The notes beneath the pieces were generated by a model. The model made no database searches. It saw only the letters and a program-made list of their open reading frames with translations, and was not told the DNA's origin. Shown here piece after piece: positions 31,565 to 38,378 of a DNA stretch of 39,443 bases; positions within the stretch are counted from its first letter, which is position 1; every line of letters begins with the position of its first letter. The DNA lies in the NCBI GenBank assembly GCA_031365665.1, contig JANLYO010000146.1:1-39443 (forward strand). Reading direction: 5' to 3'. A program made the position numbers and the translations under genes. Origin of the DNA: JANYCG01 sp031365665 (GTDB taxonomy: Bacteria; Pseudomonadota; Gammaproteobacteria; Burkholderiales; Burkholderiaceae_C).

Positions 31565-32016
31565 GCTACGGGCTTTCTGAGCATCAGCGCCTGACGCGTG
31601 CAGACGCACACTTCTTCGCCGCGCTGGTTGATGCCCTGATGAAAAAAGGTGACGATGCCCGCGTTGGGGCGCGACTTGCTGTCGCGCTTTTCTTTCACCG
31701 TGGTGCGCGATCGGATGGTGTCGCCAGCGAACACAGGCGCGGGGAAACGCACATCCGTCATGCCCAGGTTGGCAATCGTGGTGCCCAGCGTGGTCTCCTG
31801 CACCGACAGGCCAATCACCAGGCCGAGCGTGAAAATGCTGTTGACAATCGGCTTGCCAAACTCGGTGCCCTTGCAGTATTCGGCGTCAATGTGCAGCGCG
31901 GCCGGGTTGCAGGTGGCGTTGCTGAACCACATGTTGTCGCTCTCCAGCACGGTGCGCCGGATTTCATGGTCGAATGTCTGTCCTGCCGCGAATTGTTCAA
32001 ACCAGAGTCCGGCCAT
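31561..32016 (-). CDS. MaoC-family hydratase/dehydratase
   Basis: This 151-residue hot-dog-fold protein resembles mesaconyl-CoA hydratase and MaoC enzymes. It contains WFSNATCNPAALHIDAEYCK (about residues 31-50) with the usual Asp/His hydratase region, then GKPIVNSIFTLGLVIGLSV and FPAPVFAGDTIRSRTTV. It starts at ATG 32016 (a TTG precedes it in frame) and overlaps the CitE-like gene. It is the first gene of a five-gene minus-strand operon and diverges from the MDR oxidoreductase across a 106-nt region with a palindrome. Confidence 0.88.
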   Translation of the reverse strand: MAGLWFEQFAAGQTFDHEIRRTVLESDNMWFSNATCNPAALHIDAEYCKGTEFGKPIVNSIFTLGLVIGLSVQETTLGTTIANLGMTDVRFPAPVFAGDTIRSRTTVKEKRDSKSRPNAGIVTFFHQGINQRGEEVCVCTRQALMLRKPVA

Positions 32017-32055
32017 CAATCATTCCTTGTTGAAAAAGAGTAATGTGGTGCATGG

Positions 32056-32067
32056 TACACATGTGTA
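32056..32067. promoter_or_regulatory. Palindromic putative operator in the maoC/oxidoreductase divergent region
   Basis: TACACATGTGTA is a perfect 12-bp palindrome 40 nt upstream of the MaoC gene start and 56 nt upstream of the oxidoreductase start. Adjacent TATAT is suitable as a -10 element on the minus strand. It is well placed for a dimeric regulator controlling both directions, but no regulator gene adjoins it. Confidence 0.5.
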
Positions 32068-32122
32068 ATATATCAGACAACGCAATTTTTCTTGACAAAC
32101 CAGCGCGCCGCGCCTGCTGCCC

Positions 32123-33178
32123 ATGACTTCTTTCAAAATGCCAACTTCCATTGCTTCTGCCGTGAACCGCCAGGTTGTCTTGCGCAGCAGGCCCCTGGGG
32201 ATCCCGCAGGCGGAGAATTTTGAAATCGTCCAGACGCCGCTGCCCGTGCCCGCTGCCGGGCAGGTGGTGGTGCGCAACGTGTATTTGTCGGTCGAACCCG
32301 CCATGCGGGGCTGGGTGAGCGCCGCCGCCAACTACTCGGAGCCCGTGGCGATTGGCGCGGTGATGCGCTCGTTTGCCGCTGGGCACGTTGTGCTGTCGGG
32401 CAACGCCGACTGGCCCGTCGGTACGCCGGTGACGGGCCTGTTGGGATGGCAAGACTATGCGGCGGTGGATCCCGGCGTGCTCCAGCGATGCCAGGATGAA
32501 ACAGACCTCCAGACAGGCCTGCCACTCTCGGCCGCCCTGGGCGTGCTGGGCATGAACGGCCTGACCGCACACTACGGCTTGTTGCAGGTAGGGCAGCCGC
32601 GCGCGGGCGAGACCGTGGTGGTCTCTACGGCGGCTGGAGCGGTAGGCTCCTGTGTGGGGCAGATCGCACGGCTGCACGGCTGCAAAACGGTGGGCATTGC
32701 CGGCGGCGAAGCAAAGCGGCGGCTGTGCCTCGAAAAGTTCGGTTTTGATGCAGCCGTGGACTACAAGCAGGATGATTTCAAAACCCGGCTGGCGCAGGCC
32801 TGCGCTGCGGGGGTGGACGTGTATTTCGACAACACGGCGGGCCCGATCAGCGATGCGGTGATGGCCCACCTCAATCCGGGGGCACGTGTCGTGATTTGCG
32901 GCACAGCCTCGGTATCCAATTGGGACCCGCACCCGCTGGGGCCGCGTGTGGAGCGGCATCTTTTGGTCAAGCGTGCGCGCATGCAGGGCTTTGTCATCTT
33001 CGACCATGCTGGGCATTTTGATGCCGCACGCCAGGACTTGATGCAGTGGGTACGTGCCGGCCAGCTTCACTATGCGGAAGAAATCCTGGACGGCATCGAA
33101 CACGCGCCAGATGCCATTGCTGGTTTGTACCGAGGTGAAAATCTAGGCAAACGCCTGATCCGGCTATCTCAAGACTGA
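32123..33178 (+). CDS. NADP-dependent medium-chain oxidoreductase (leukotriene B4 12-HD/CurA-like)
   Basis: This 351-residue zinc-independent MDR reductase belongs to the group that reduces alpha,beta-unsaturated ketones or aldehydes. PLGIPQAENFEIVQTPLP (about residues 24-41), YLSVEPAMRGW (about 54-64), MNGLTAHYGLLQVGQPRAGE (about 144-163) and the NADP motif STAAGAVGSCVGQIARLHGC (about 168-187) place it there. VDVYFDNTAGPISDAVM follows as expected. It starts at ATG 32123, is alone on the plus strand and diverges from the acyl-CoA operon. Its downstream region converges with the crotonase-like gene. Confidence 0.9.
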   Translation: MTSFKMPTSIASAVNRQVVLRSRPLGIPQAENFEIVQTPLPVPAAGQVVVRNVYLSVEPAMRGWVSAAANYSEPVAIGAVMRSFAAGHVVLSGNADWPVGTPVTGLLGWQDYAAVDPGVLQRCQDETDLQTGLPLSAALGVLGMNGLTAHYGLLQVGQPRAGETVVVSTAAGAVGSCVGQIARLHGCKTVGIAGGEAKRRLCLEKFGFDAAVDYKQDDFKTRLAQACAAGVDVYFDNTAGPISDAVMAHLNPGARVVICGTASVSNWDPHPLGPRVERHLLVKRARMQGFVIFDHAGHFDAARQDLMQWVRAGQLHYAEEILDGIEHAPDAIAGLYRGENLGKRLIRLSQD

Positions 33179-33201
33179 ACAGCCGGGCGGCAATTTTTTT
33201 G

Positions 33202-33217
33202 TTAACACTCATGTTAA
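33202..33217. repeat. TTAACA-CTCA-TGTTAA hairpin between converging genes
   Basis: This is a perfect six-base inverted repeat with a four-base loop, about 25 nt after the oxidoreductase stop and after a T-run. It lies 72 nt ahead of the CCAC-N17-TGCTAT copy at 33274, as similar hairpins do at the other two plus-strand copies. It may be part of a terminator region. Confidence 0.45.
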
Positions 33218-33273
33218 TTAATTGTCTTGAAACTGCCCGCCCCATAGAAGTTTGTGAACTTTAGGCCTCTGGG

Positions 33274-33314
33274 CCACGTGAAATGGCGCTATGTTGCTAT
33301 ATATAATATAGCAA
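33274..33314 (+). repeat. AT-rich intergenic repeat, CCAC-N17-TGCTAT plus dyad (copy B)
   Basis: CCACGTGAAATGG begins at 33274, and TGCTAT ends at 33300 with the same spacing as the other copies. TTGCTATAT-ATA-ATATAGCAA (33294-33314) is a perfect nine-base inverted repeat. The bases before it (CTCTGGGCCACG) match copy C (CTCTAGGCCACG). It lies between the 3' ends of converging genes. Confidence 0.55.
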
Positions 33315-33338
33315 TTAACTTCCCTTTCAAATTGCTTT

Positions 33339-34913
33339 TTAGGCGCAAGCCTGTTCCAAAGCGCCGTGCACTGTGACCCACGCGGCTTGCGTGGCGGCAT
33401 CGAACCCTGGCCGCTGCTGGTCTTGTTCGGCCCACAACCAGGTCAGCGGCCCGCCAGTCCATGCCGGCGTCACACCGCCCAAGCAGGCGGCCACATCGAA
33501 ATAGGCGAGGTCACCTGCACCTGCAAATGGCCCTGGGCCAGCGCTGGTCGCCGCGCACCGCAATGCCACTTGGGCCTGCACCGCCAGCGGCTGGCCGTTG
33601 AGCTGCTGCAACACGCTTTTGGGCCCGCACGTACGCCAGGGCAGACACCATAGGCGCGCGGCTAGCCAGGCCAAGGCGTCGGCAGCGCGCTGATCGCCAG
33701 TGACAAATTCGAGCACACGCCCGTGGGGGCCGGCAGGTGCCAGAACCACCAGGGAGCCGCCGACCTTGGCCGCCATGTTGCCCTGTATCGCCCCCAGACT
33801 GATGCGATGGCTCACTCCGCTTTGGTCGAACAGCGCCAGCGTGTCTTCGGGCAGCGTATCGTCCGCGGATTTGGGAAGTTTGAGTTTGTCAATGGCCTGC
33901 CGCCAGACTTCACACCCTGGGCTGATGGCGCCGTAAGCCAATCGCTCAACGCGCGTGGCGGGCGGGGCGGCCTGCTCCCGTTCACCGCGCAGGCGCTCCA
34001 GGAACAGGGTTCGCACCATACGCCCAGCCACAGGATTGAACATCAGCCGCAGAAACTGGTTCATCTCCAGCGTGGTCGCCTCGGCCAGCGGCAGTCTGGC
34101 ACCTTTGAGCACGCTGTCGACGATGGCGCTGTAGGCCGGGTACATGGCGAAATCTTCGGCGCTGACGCCTTCTTTCAAAACGAGAAGGCGCGCAGTGGCT
34201 CCGCCCCAAACGGGCACGTCCACTTGCCCGAGATGGGCGAATTTGATCTTCTCGTTGTACCCCGTGCCGTGCAGGCTGCGGGCAACGCGTCGAGCTTCGT
34301 CCAGCAAGGCAGCGGCGGGCACGGCCCTTGCAAACAGGCCCAGGCGAACTGCCTCGGCCGGCGCCAGCGAGCGGCCGGTGATCAGCAAATCCATCGCCGC
34401 AGCCAAACCGACCAGGCGCGGCAAACGCTGTGTGCCACCAGCGCCCGGCAGAAGCCCTAACTTCACCTCGGGCACACCCAACTGAATGTTGGGCGTCTCG
34501 GCCACGATGCGAACGCGGCACGCCAGGGCCAGTTCCAGTCCGCCGCCCAGCGCAACGCCGTTGACGGCCGCCACCCAGGGTTTGGCGCTCGCCTCCAGGC
34601 GCACAAATTGGCGGCCCAGGCGCCCGCACAATGCGAACATCGCGTCGTGATCCAGCGAGCGCGCAGCATCGCAGTACCCGCGCACCATGGCCAAATCAGC
34701 GCCTGCGAGAAAACTCGGTTTGCCCGAGGTGAGCACCACGCTTTTCACGGCGCTGTCGGCCTCCACCTGATCCATCAGCGCCTCAAGCGCGTCCATCAGA
34801 TCCGCCGAGAACACGTTCATGGTGCGGCCCGGCATGTCGATGGTGGCCAACAGCACGCCGTCGGGCTCCAACTGCGTCTGTATCAGCGCTGGCAGCCCGC
34901 CGTTAGACGTCAT
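33339..34913 (-). CDS. FadJ/FadB-like protein: intact enoyl-CoA hydratase domain, eroded hydroxyacyl-CoA dehydrogenase domain
   Basis: This 524-residue protein begins as a multifunctional beta-oxidation protein. The crotonase domain (about 1-280) has FLAGADLAMV, ALGGGLELAL with Glu127 and GVPEVKLGLLPGAGG with Glu149, matching the two catalytic Glu residues of FadB. The linker MNQFLRLMFNPVAGRMVRTL (about 284-303) matches the FadB linker. After it, the expected NAD-binding GxGxxG fold is absent; only a compressed segment remains (GRVLEFVTGDQRAADALAWL at about 398-417, like the dehydrogenase core). I infer a hydratase with a dead dehydrogenase half. The start is ATG 34913; it is ten bases after badI. 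Confidence 0.8.
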   Translation of the reverse strand: MTSNGGLPALIQTQLEPDGVLLATIDMPGRTMNVFSADLMDALEALMDQVEADSAVKSVVLTSGKPSFLAGADLAMVRGYCDAARSLDHDAMFALCGRLGRQFVRLEASAKPWVAAVNGVALGGGLELALACRVRIVAETPNIQLGVPEVKLGLLPGAGGTQRLPRLVGLAAAMDLLITGRSLAPAEAVRLGLFARAVPAAALLDEARRVARSLHGTGYNEKIKFAHLGQVDVPVWGGATARLLVLKEGVSAEDFAMYPAYSAIVDSVLKGARLPLAEATTLEMNQFLRLMFNPVAGRMVRTLFLERLRGEREQAAPPATRVERLAYGAISPGCEVWRQAIDKLKLPKSADDTLPEDTLALFDQSGVSHRISLGAIQGNMAAKVGGSLVVLAPAGPHGRVLEFVTGDQRAADALAWLAARLWCLPWRTCGPKSVLQQLNGQPLAVQAQVALRCAATSAGPGPFAGAGDLAYFDVAACLGGVTPAWTGGPLTWLWAEQDQQRPGFDAATQAAWVTVHGALEQACA

Positions 34914-34923
34914 GTGCAAGCCT

Positions 34924-35721
34924 TCAGGAGACGTATTTCTTGAAGTCGGGTTTGCGCCGCTCGTTGAACGTGCGCACCCCTTCTTTGGATTCTTCGGTCT
35001 GGTAATAGTGCTTCACGGTCTGGATGCCAAGGAAGCCGATGCCACGGATGTTTTCAGTGTCGGCGTTGAAGGAGCGCTTGGCGATGGTCAATGCGGTCGG
35101 GCTCATTTCGTTGATCTCTTTGCACCATTGATCCACTTCGGCATCCAACTGCCCGTGCGGGACGACCTTGTTGACCAAACCCATGGCGGCGGCTTCCGTG
35201 GCGCTGTAGCGGCGGCACAAAAACCACATTTCACGCGCCTTCTTTTCCCCCACAATGCGCGCCAGATAAGCGGTGCCCCAGCCCGGATCGACCGAGCCCA
35301 CTTTGGGGCCCACTTGGCCGAAGCTGGCTTTCTCAGAGGCGATGGTCAGGTCACACAGGGTGGCGAACACGTTGCCACCGCCAATCGCAAAACCCTGGAC
35401 CTTGGCGATGGAGACCTTTCGCAAGTCACGCAGGGCCGTCTGCATCTCTTCGATCGGCATGCCGACGGTGCCGCGCGGGCCATACAGCCCGTCTTCGCTC
35501 AAATGCACTTTCTGGTCGCCACCCGTGCAAAAGGCCTTGTCACCGGCGCCTGAAAGCACCATGACGTTGGCACTGGGCTCTTCGTCGGCGCGACGCAGCG
35601 CATCAATCAGCTCTTCGAGCGTCTGGTTGCGAAAGGCGTTGTAAACCTCGGGGCGGTTGATGGTGACGCGCGCCACGCCTTCCCGCACTTCGTAGGTGAT
35701 GTCTTTGTAGGGTTGGCTCAT
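34924..35721 (-). CDS. badI: 2-ketocyclohexanecarboxyl-CoA hydrolase (BadI-like)
   Basis: This 265-residue MenB-type crotonase closely follows BadI of Rhodopseudomonas palustris as I recall it. BadI opens the ring of 2-ketocyclohexane-1-carboxyl-CoA by hydrolysis to give pimelyl-CoA. Matching blocks are FCTGGDQ (about 64-70), GPRGTVGMPIEEMQTALRDL (about 81-100), GFAIGGGNVFATLCDLTIAS (about 110-129) and FGQVGPKVGSVDPGWGTAYL (about 134-153). The C-terminal ERRKPDFKKYV also agrees. It lies 23 nt after the badH-like gene in the same operon, which supports the assignment. Naphthoyl-CoA synthase MenB is the closest alternative, but no menaquinone genes are nearby. Confidence 0.88.
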   Translation of the reverse strand: MSQPYKDITYEVREGVARVTINRPEVYNAFRNQTLEELIDALRRADEEPSANVMVLSGAGDKAFCTGGDQKVHLSEDGLYGPRGTVGMPIEEMQTALRDLRKVSIAKVQGFAIGGGNVFATLCDLTIASEKASFGQVGPKVGSVDPGWGTAYLARIVGEKKAREMWFLCRRYSATEAAAMGLVNKVVPHGQLDAEVDQWCKEINEMSPTALTIAKRSFNADTENIRGIGFLGIQTVKHYYQTEESKEGVRTFNERRKPDFKKYVS

Positions 35722-35744
35722 GGTCGGGTCCTGTGGTTATGAAT

Positions 35745-36515
35745 CTATCCATGCATCGACAGGCCGCCCGAGACGCTGATGGTCTGGCCGGTCATGTATG
35801 CGGCATCGTCGCTGGCCAGAAACGCCACCAGCCCGGGGTAGTCGTCAGGCACCCCAATGCGGCCCAGAGGCACGCCGCGCACCATCGCGTCGCGGATTTT
35901 CTGGCCCTGCTCACCCGTGCCGACAAAAGCGTCCATGGCCGGTGTGTCGGTGGGGCCGGGGCAGATGGTGTTGACGGTCACATTGCTGCGCGCCACTTCG
36001 CGCGCAAGGGCCTTGGCAAAGGCAATGGTGGCGCCTTTGCAACCAGAGTACACCACCTCGCCGGTGGAACCCACGCGCCCAGCGTCGGAGGCGATATTGA
36101 TGATGCGGCCGCTTTTTCGCACGGCCATGCCCTGGGCGACCGCATGGGTCATGTGCAGCGGGCCAAACCAATTGATCGCTGTGACTTTTTTCCAGAACGC
36201 CTCGTCGGTTTTCAGGAAGGGCATGGGTGAATCCCAGCCGGCGTTGTTGACCAGGATGCCGCAGCCTTGGCCGCTGGCGGTTTCAAATTCTGCGACGCCT
36301 TTGACAACACCTGCGTAGTCGGTGATGTCGCAGGTTACGGCAATCGCCGTGCCGCCCGCAGCCTGAATGTCGGCAGCGGTTTGACCGGCTGCATCCGCCC
36401 GGATGTCAAACACGCCAACGGTGACGCCCCCTGCTGCCAGCCGCAGCGCGATGGCGCGGCCTATGCCGCTGCCAGCGCCTGTGACGATGGCTGTTTTGCC
36501 TTTGATGCCTCGCAT
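35745..36515 (-). CDS. badH: 2-hydroxycyclohexanecarboxyl-CoA dehydrogenase (BadH-like SDR)
   Basis: This 256-residue short-chain dehydrogenase has TGAGSGIG (12-19), NNAG and a Ser143-Tyr156-Lys160 active site. NNAGWDSPMPFLKT (about 90-103), INIASDAGRVGSTGEVVYSG (about 139-158) and the ending SVSGGLSMHG strongly recall BadH, which oxidises 2-hydroxycyclohexane-1-carboxyl-CoA to the ketone cleaved by BadI. I chose ATG 36515, which gives the normal family length; an in-frame ATG at 36554 would add 13 residues. It is the first gene of the operon and diverges from a MarR regulator. Confidence 0.85.
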   Translation of the reverse strand: MRGIKGKTAIVTGAGSGIGRAIALRLAAGGVTVGVFDIRADAAGQTAADIQAAGGTAIAVTCDITDYAGVVKGVAEFETASGQGCGILVNNAGWDSPMPFLKTDEAFWKKVTAINWFGPLHMTHAVAQGMAVRKSGRIINIASDAGRVGSTGEVVYSGCKGATIAFAKALAREVARSNVTVNTICPGPTDTPAMDAFVGTGEQGQKIRDAMVRGVPLGRIGVPDDYPGLVAFLASDDAAYMTGQTISVSGGLSMHG

Positions 36516-36573
36516 CGGAATCCACCAGTGTTCAGGGTTGACGTTTCTCATCAAGGTTCATACGGTGACGGAT

Positions 36574-36598
36574 GATACACTAGCTAACTATAAAGTAT
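36574..36598. promoter_or_regulatory. Putative MarR operator 1
   Basis: GATACACT (36574-36581), ten bases, then AAAGTAT (36592-36598). The two halves form an imperfect inverted repeat. A second copy with a shorter spacer lies at 36669. It is just upstream of the badH-like gene in the region divergent with the MarR gene. Confidence 0.5.
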
Positions 36599-36668
36599 GC
36601 CCGTAAAACATGTCTGTGGCGAGCCGCAGTTCCGCCTCGGTTCCGCAGGGCATGGCGATGGGCCAATT

Positions 36669-36688
36669 GATACACTGGTGCAAAGTAT
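36669..36688. promoter_or_regulatory. Putative MarR operator 2
   Basis: GATACACT (36669-36676), five bases, then AAAGTAT (36682-36688). It repeats the half-sites of operator 1 and lies 42 nt before the MarR start. The paired sites would allow one regulator to control both directions. Confidence 0.5.
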
Positions 36689-36729
36689 TTGTTCGGCCTT
36701 AGCGGCCAGAAAGCGCGGATACCCCCACT

Positions 36730-37194
36730 ATGGCAGCCGAGACACACAGCATTGATTGGGAGTTGCGCCTCGGTTATTTGATCCACGACGTGTCACGCCT
36801 GCGCCGCAGCGCTTTTGACCGTTGCATGAAACCGCTGAACGTCACCCGCTCGCAATGGTGGGTGCTGGCCTACCTTTCGCGCCAGGACGGCATGACGCAG
36901 TCGCAACTGGCCGAGGAGCTGGATATCGGCAAAGTGGCGGTCGGCGGCCTGATTGACCGCCTGGAAAAAGCCGAATTCCTGCGCCGTGAGGCCGACGCCA
37001 GCGACCGCCGCGTGAACCGCGTATTTTTAGAACCCAAAAGCAAACAGTTGATCGCCAAGATGCGCAAGGTCAACCACAAGATGAACCTGCAAATCCTTGC
37101 GGGGCTTGACGATGCCCAGCTCGAAGCCACGGCAGGCGCATTGGGGGCCATCAAGGCCAATCTGCAGAGCTATTTGCGATCTGACGAGGTTTGA
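36730..37194 (+). CDS. MarR-family regulator (BadR-like)
   Basis: This 154-residue winged-helix regulator has a long N-terminal dimer helix (about 10-36). Its DNA-binding domain contains MTQSQLAEELDIGKVAVGGL (about 57-76), followed by the wing READASDRRVNRVFLEPKSK (about 88-107) and C-terminal dimer helices. It diverges from badH-badI. In R. palustris a MarR protein, BadR, represses the badHI operon and responds to 2-ketocyclohexanecarboxyl-CoA; synteny suggests the same role here (inference). Two similar candidate operators lie in the shared upstream region. Confidence 0.88.
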   Translation: MAAETHSIDWELRLGYLIHDVSRLRRSAFDRCMKPLNVTRSQWWVLAYLSRQDGMTQSQLAEELDIGKVAVGGLIDRLEKAEFLRREADASDRRVNRVFLEPKSKQLIAKMRKVNHKMNLQILAGLDDAQLEATAGALGAIKANLQSYLRSDEV

Positions 37195-37733
37195 GATGGC
37201 GTCACGCCGCAGAATGCGGCTTTGCACAACGTGGCCTATTGGGAGCAGCAGATCGACCGTTGGGCCATGCGCCCCTACCCGCTGGCCCAGTGGGCATCCG
37301 CTGGCTGCGCCAAAACGCGCCTGTTGCGCCCTTTGTCGCCATCGCGCATGGCGACTACCGCACCGGCAATTTCCTGGAACAGGATGGCACGAACACCGCC
37401 ATCCTCGACTGGGAACTGGTGCACCTGGGCGACCCGCATGAAGACCTGGGCTGGGCCAGTTTGCCGATGTACATGGGCGGCAGCAAGCTGATCAGCCGCC
37501 TGGCGGAGCCCGACTGGTTTTATGCGCGTTACGGCGAGAAAGCCGGCTTTGCCGTCTCGATGGAATCGGTGCGTTATTACCAGGCGCTTTCGTTGCTGAA
37601 ATTGGCAGCCACCCATATGGCGGCGGCGCGCTGCTTTGAAGAAGGGCGCTTCAACGACATGCGCATGCCCGCCATGGGCAGCCAGATCGCCACCTGTTTG
37701 CGGCAGATGGCCAAGATAATTGATACCGTATGA
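37195..37733 (+). pseudogene. Remnant of an APH/ACAD10-like phosphotransferase
   Basis: Directly after the MarR stop, frame 1 encodes VAYWEQQIDRWAMRPYPLAQ (about 37231-37290), family sequence that belongs before the catalytic loop. Frame 3 then gives RWLRQNAPVAPF and IAHGDYRTGNFL, with the catalytic HGD motif and ILDWELVHLGDPHEDLGW. The N-terminal lobe with the ATP-binding region is missing, and the two pieces are out of frame near 37285-37295. The full family length is about 340 residues, so this is a truncated, frameshifted relic. A short ORF from 37191 could still express the C-terminal part. The stop overlaps the next gene's ATG. Confidence 0.8.
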
Positions 37734-38224
37734 ACAACTCTTTCCCCCGCCTCATTGACGGCATGTGCGCCACCTTGCGCGCCGAAGTTCTGACCCGGCT
37801 GGACGATGAATTCGCGCGCGGCCAGGTGTATGGCGTGATCAATCTTCTTAACACCTTCAAGTTGCGCGCCGACTGGTCAGCCGGGTTCCTATTGCAGCAG
37901 GTTGAGGCGCAGCGTGCCGCGCTTGAGGGCGTGGCGGAATTGTTGCGGGGCAGCGCCGCCGAGACACTTGCGCCGCCATCGCGCCTGGGGCCAAAGGCGG
38001 CGGTCACGCCCATTGCCGAGTTGCTGGCGCAGCGCGACGCAGGCAACCAGAGCGTTGGAGATTTGTTCAAATGGCTGGATACGTCGCAGCCGCAAATCGC
38101 GCCCGAAACCCGAATCGGGATCGAAGCGCTTTTGCGCACAGCGATGCGCGCAGAGGTGGATATAGACCTCAAAAATTCGCCTAAACCCCTGTTTGCGCAA
38201 ATGTCCAGCGGTCAGGAAAATTGA
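37730..38224 (+). CDS. Conserved protein of unknown function downstream of the phosphotransferase
   Basis: This 164-residue, mostly helical, soluble protein has no signal peptide or membrane segment. It starts MNNSFPRLIDGMCATLRAEV at an ATGA overlap with the phosphotransferase relic, so the two genes were probably translationally coupled before the neighbour decayed. From memory, similar small proteins accompany ACAD10-like phosphotransferases in CoA-pathway loci, but I cannot give a function. No catalytic motif is evident. A strong AT-rich hairpin follows 21 nt after the stop. Confidence 0.65.
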   Translation: MNNSFPRLIDGMCATLRAEVLTRLDDEFARGQVYGVINLLNTFKLRADWSAGFLLQQVEAQRAALEGVAELLRGSAAETLAPPSRLGPKAAVTPIAELLAQRDAGNQSVGDLFKWLDTSQPQIAPETRIGIEALLRTAMRAEVDIDLKNSPKPLFAQMSSGQEN

Positions 38225-38244
38225 CGCAAGAGCGCAAATTTTAG

Positions 38245-38268
38245 AAAATTAACTTGTAAGTTAATTTT
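38245..38268. terminator. AT-rich 11-bp hairpin between converging genes
   Basis: AAAATTAACTT-GT-AAGTTAATTTT is a perfect 11-base inverted repeat followed by TTACTTTT. It lies between the converging unknown and CrtC-like genes. It is a plausible bidirectional terminator, and it precedes the CCAC-N17-TGCTAT copy at 38310 as similar TTAAC hairpins do elsewhere. Confidence 0.6.
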
Positions 38269-38309
38269 TACTTTTCAAGTGTAAAATTATCAATTTACCG
38301 ATCTCTAGG

Positions 38310-38336
38310 CCACGTTTTATATGGATGTTATGCTAT
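38310..38336 (+). repeat. AT-rich intergenic repeat, CCAC-N17-TGCTAT (copy C)
   Basis: This 27-mer begins CCACGTTTTATATGG and ends ATGCTAT. It shares TTATATGGAT and spacing with copy A, and the upstream CTCTAGG with copy B. TGTTA (inside) and TAACA (after it) can pair. It lies 43 nt from the end of the CrtC-like gene. Confidence 0.5.
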
Positions 38337-38378
38337 GATTAACATATCATTTATTTTGTCGCAAATACCACCTGCAAA

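Noticed and set aside
31997..33103. Long minus-strand ORF of 368 residues
   Set aside because: It is antisense to the well-supported MDR oxidoreductase gene, is rich in His, Arg and Gln, and shows no family motif.
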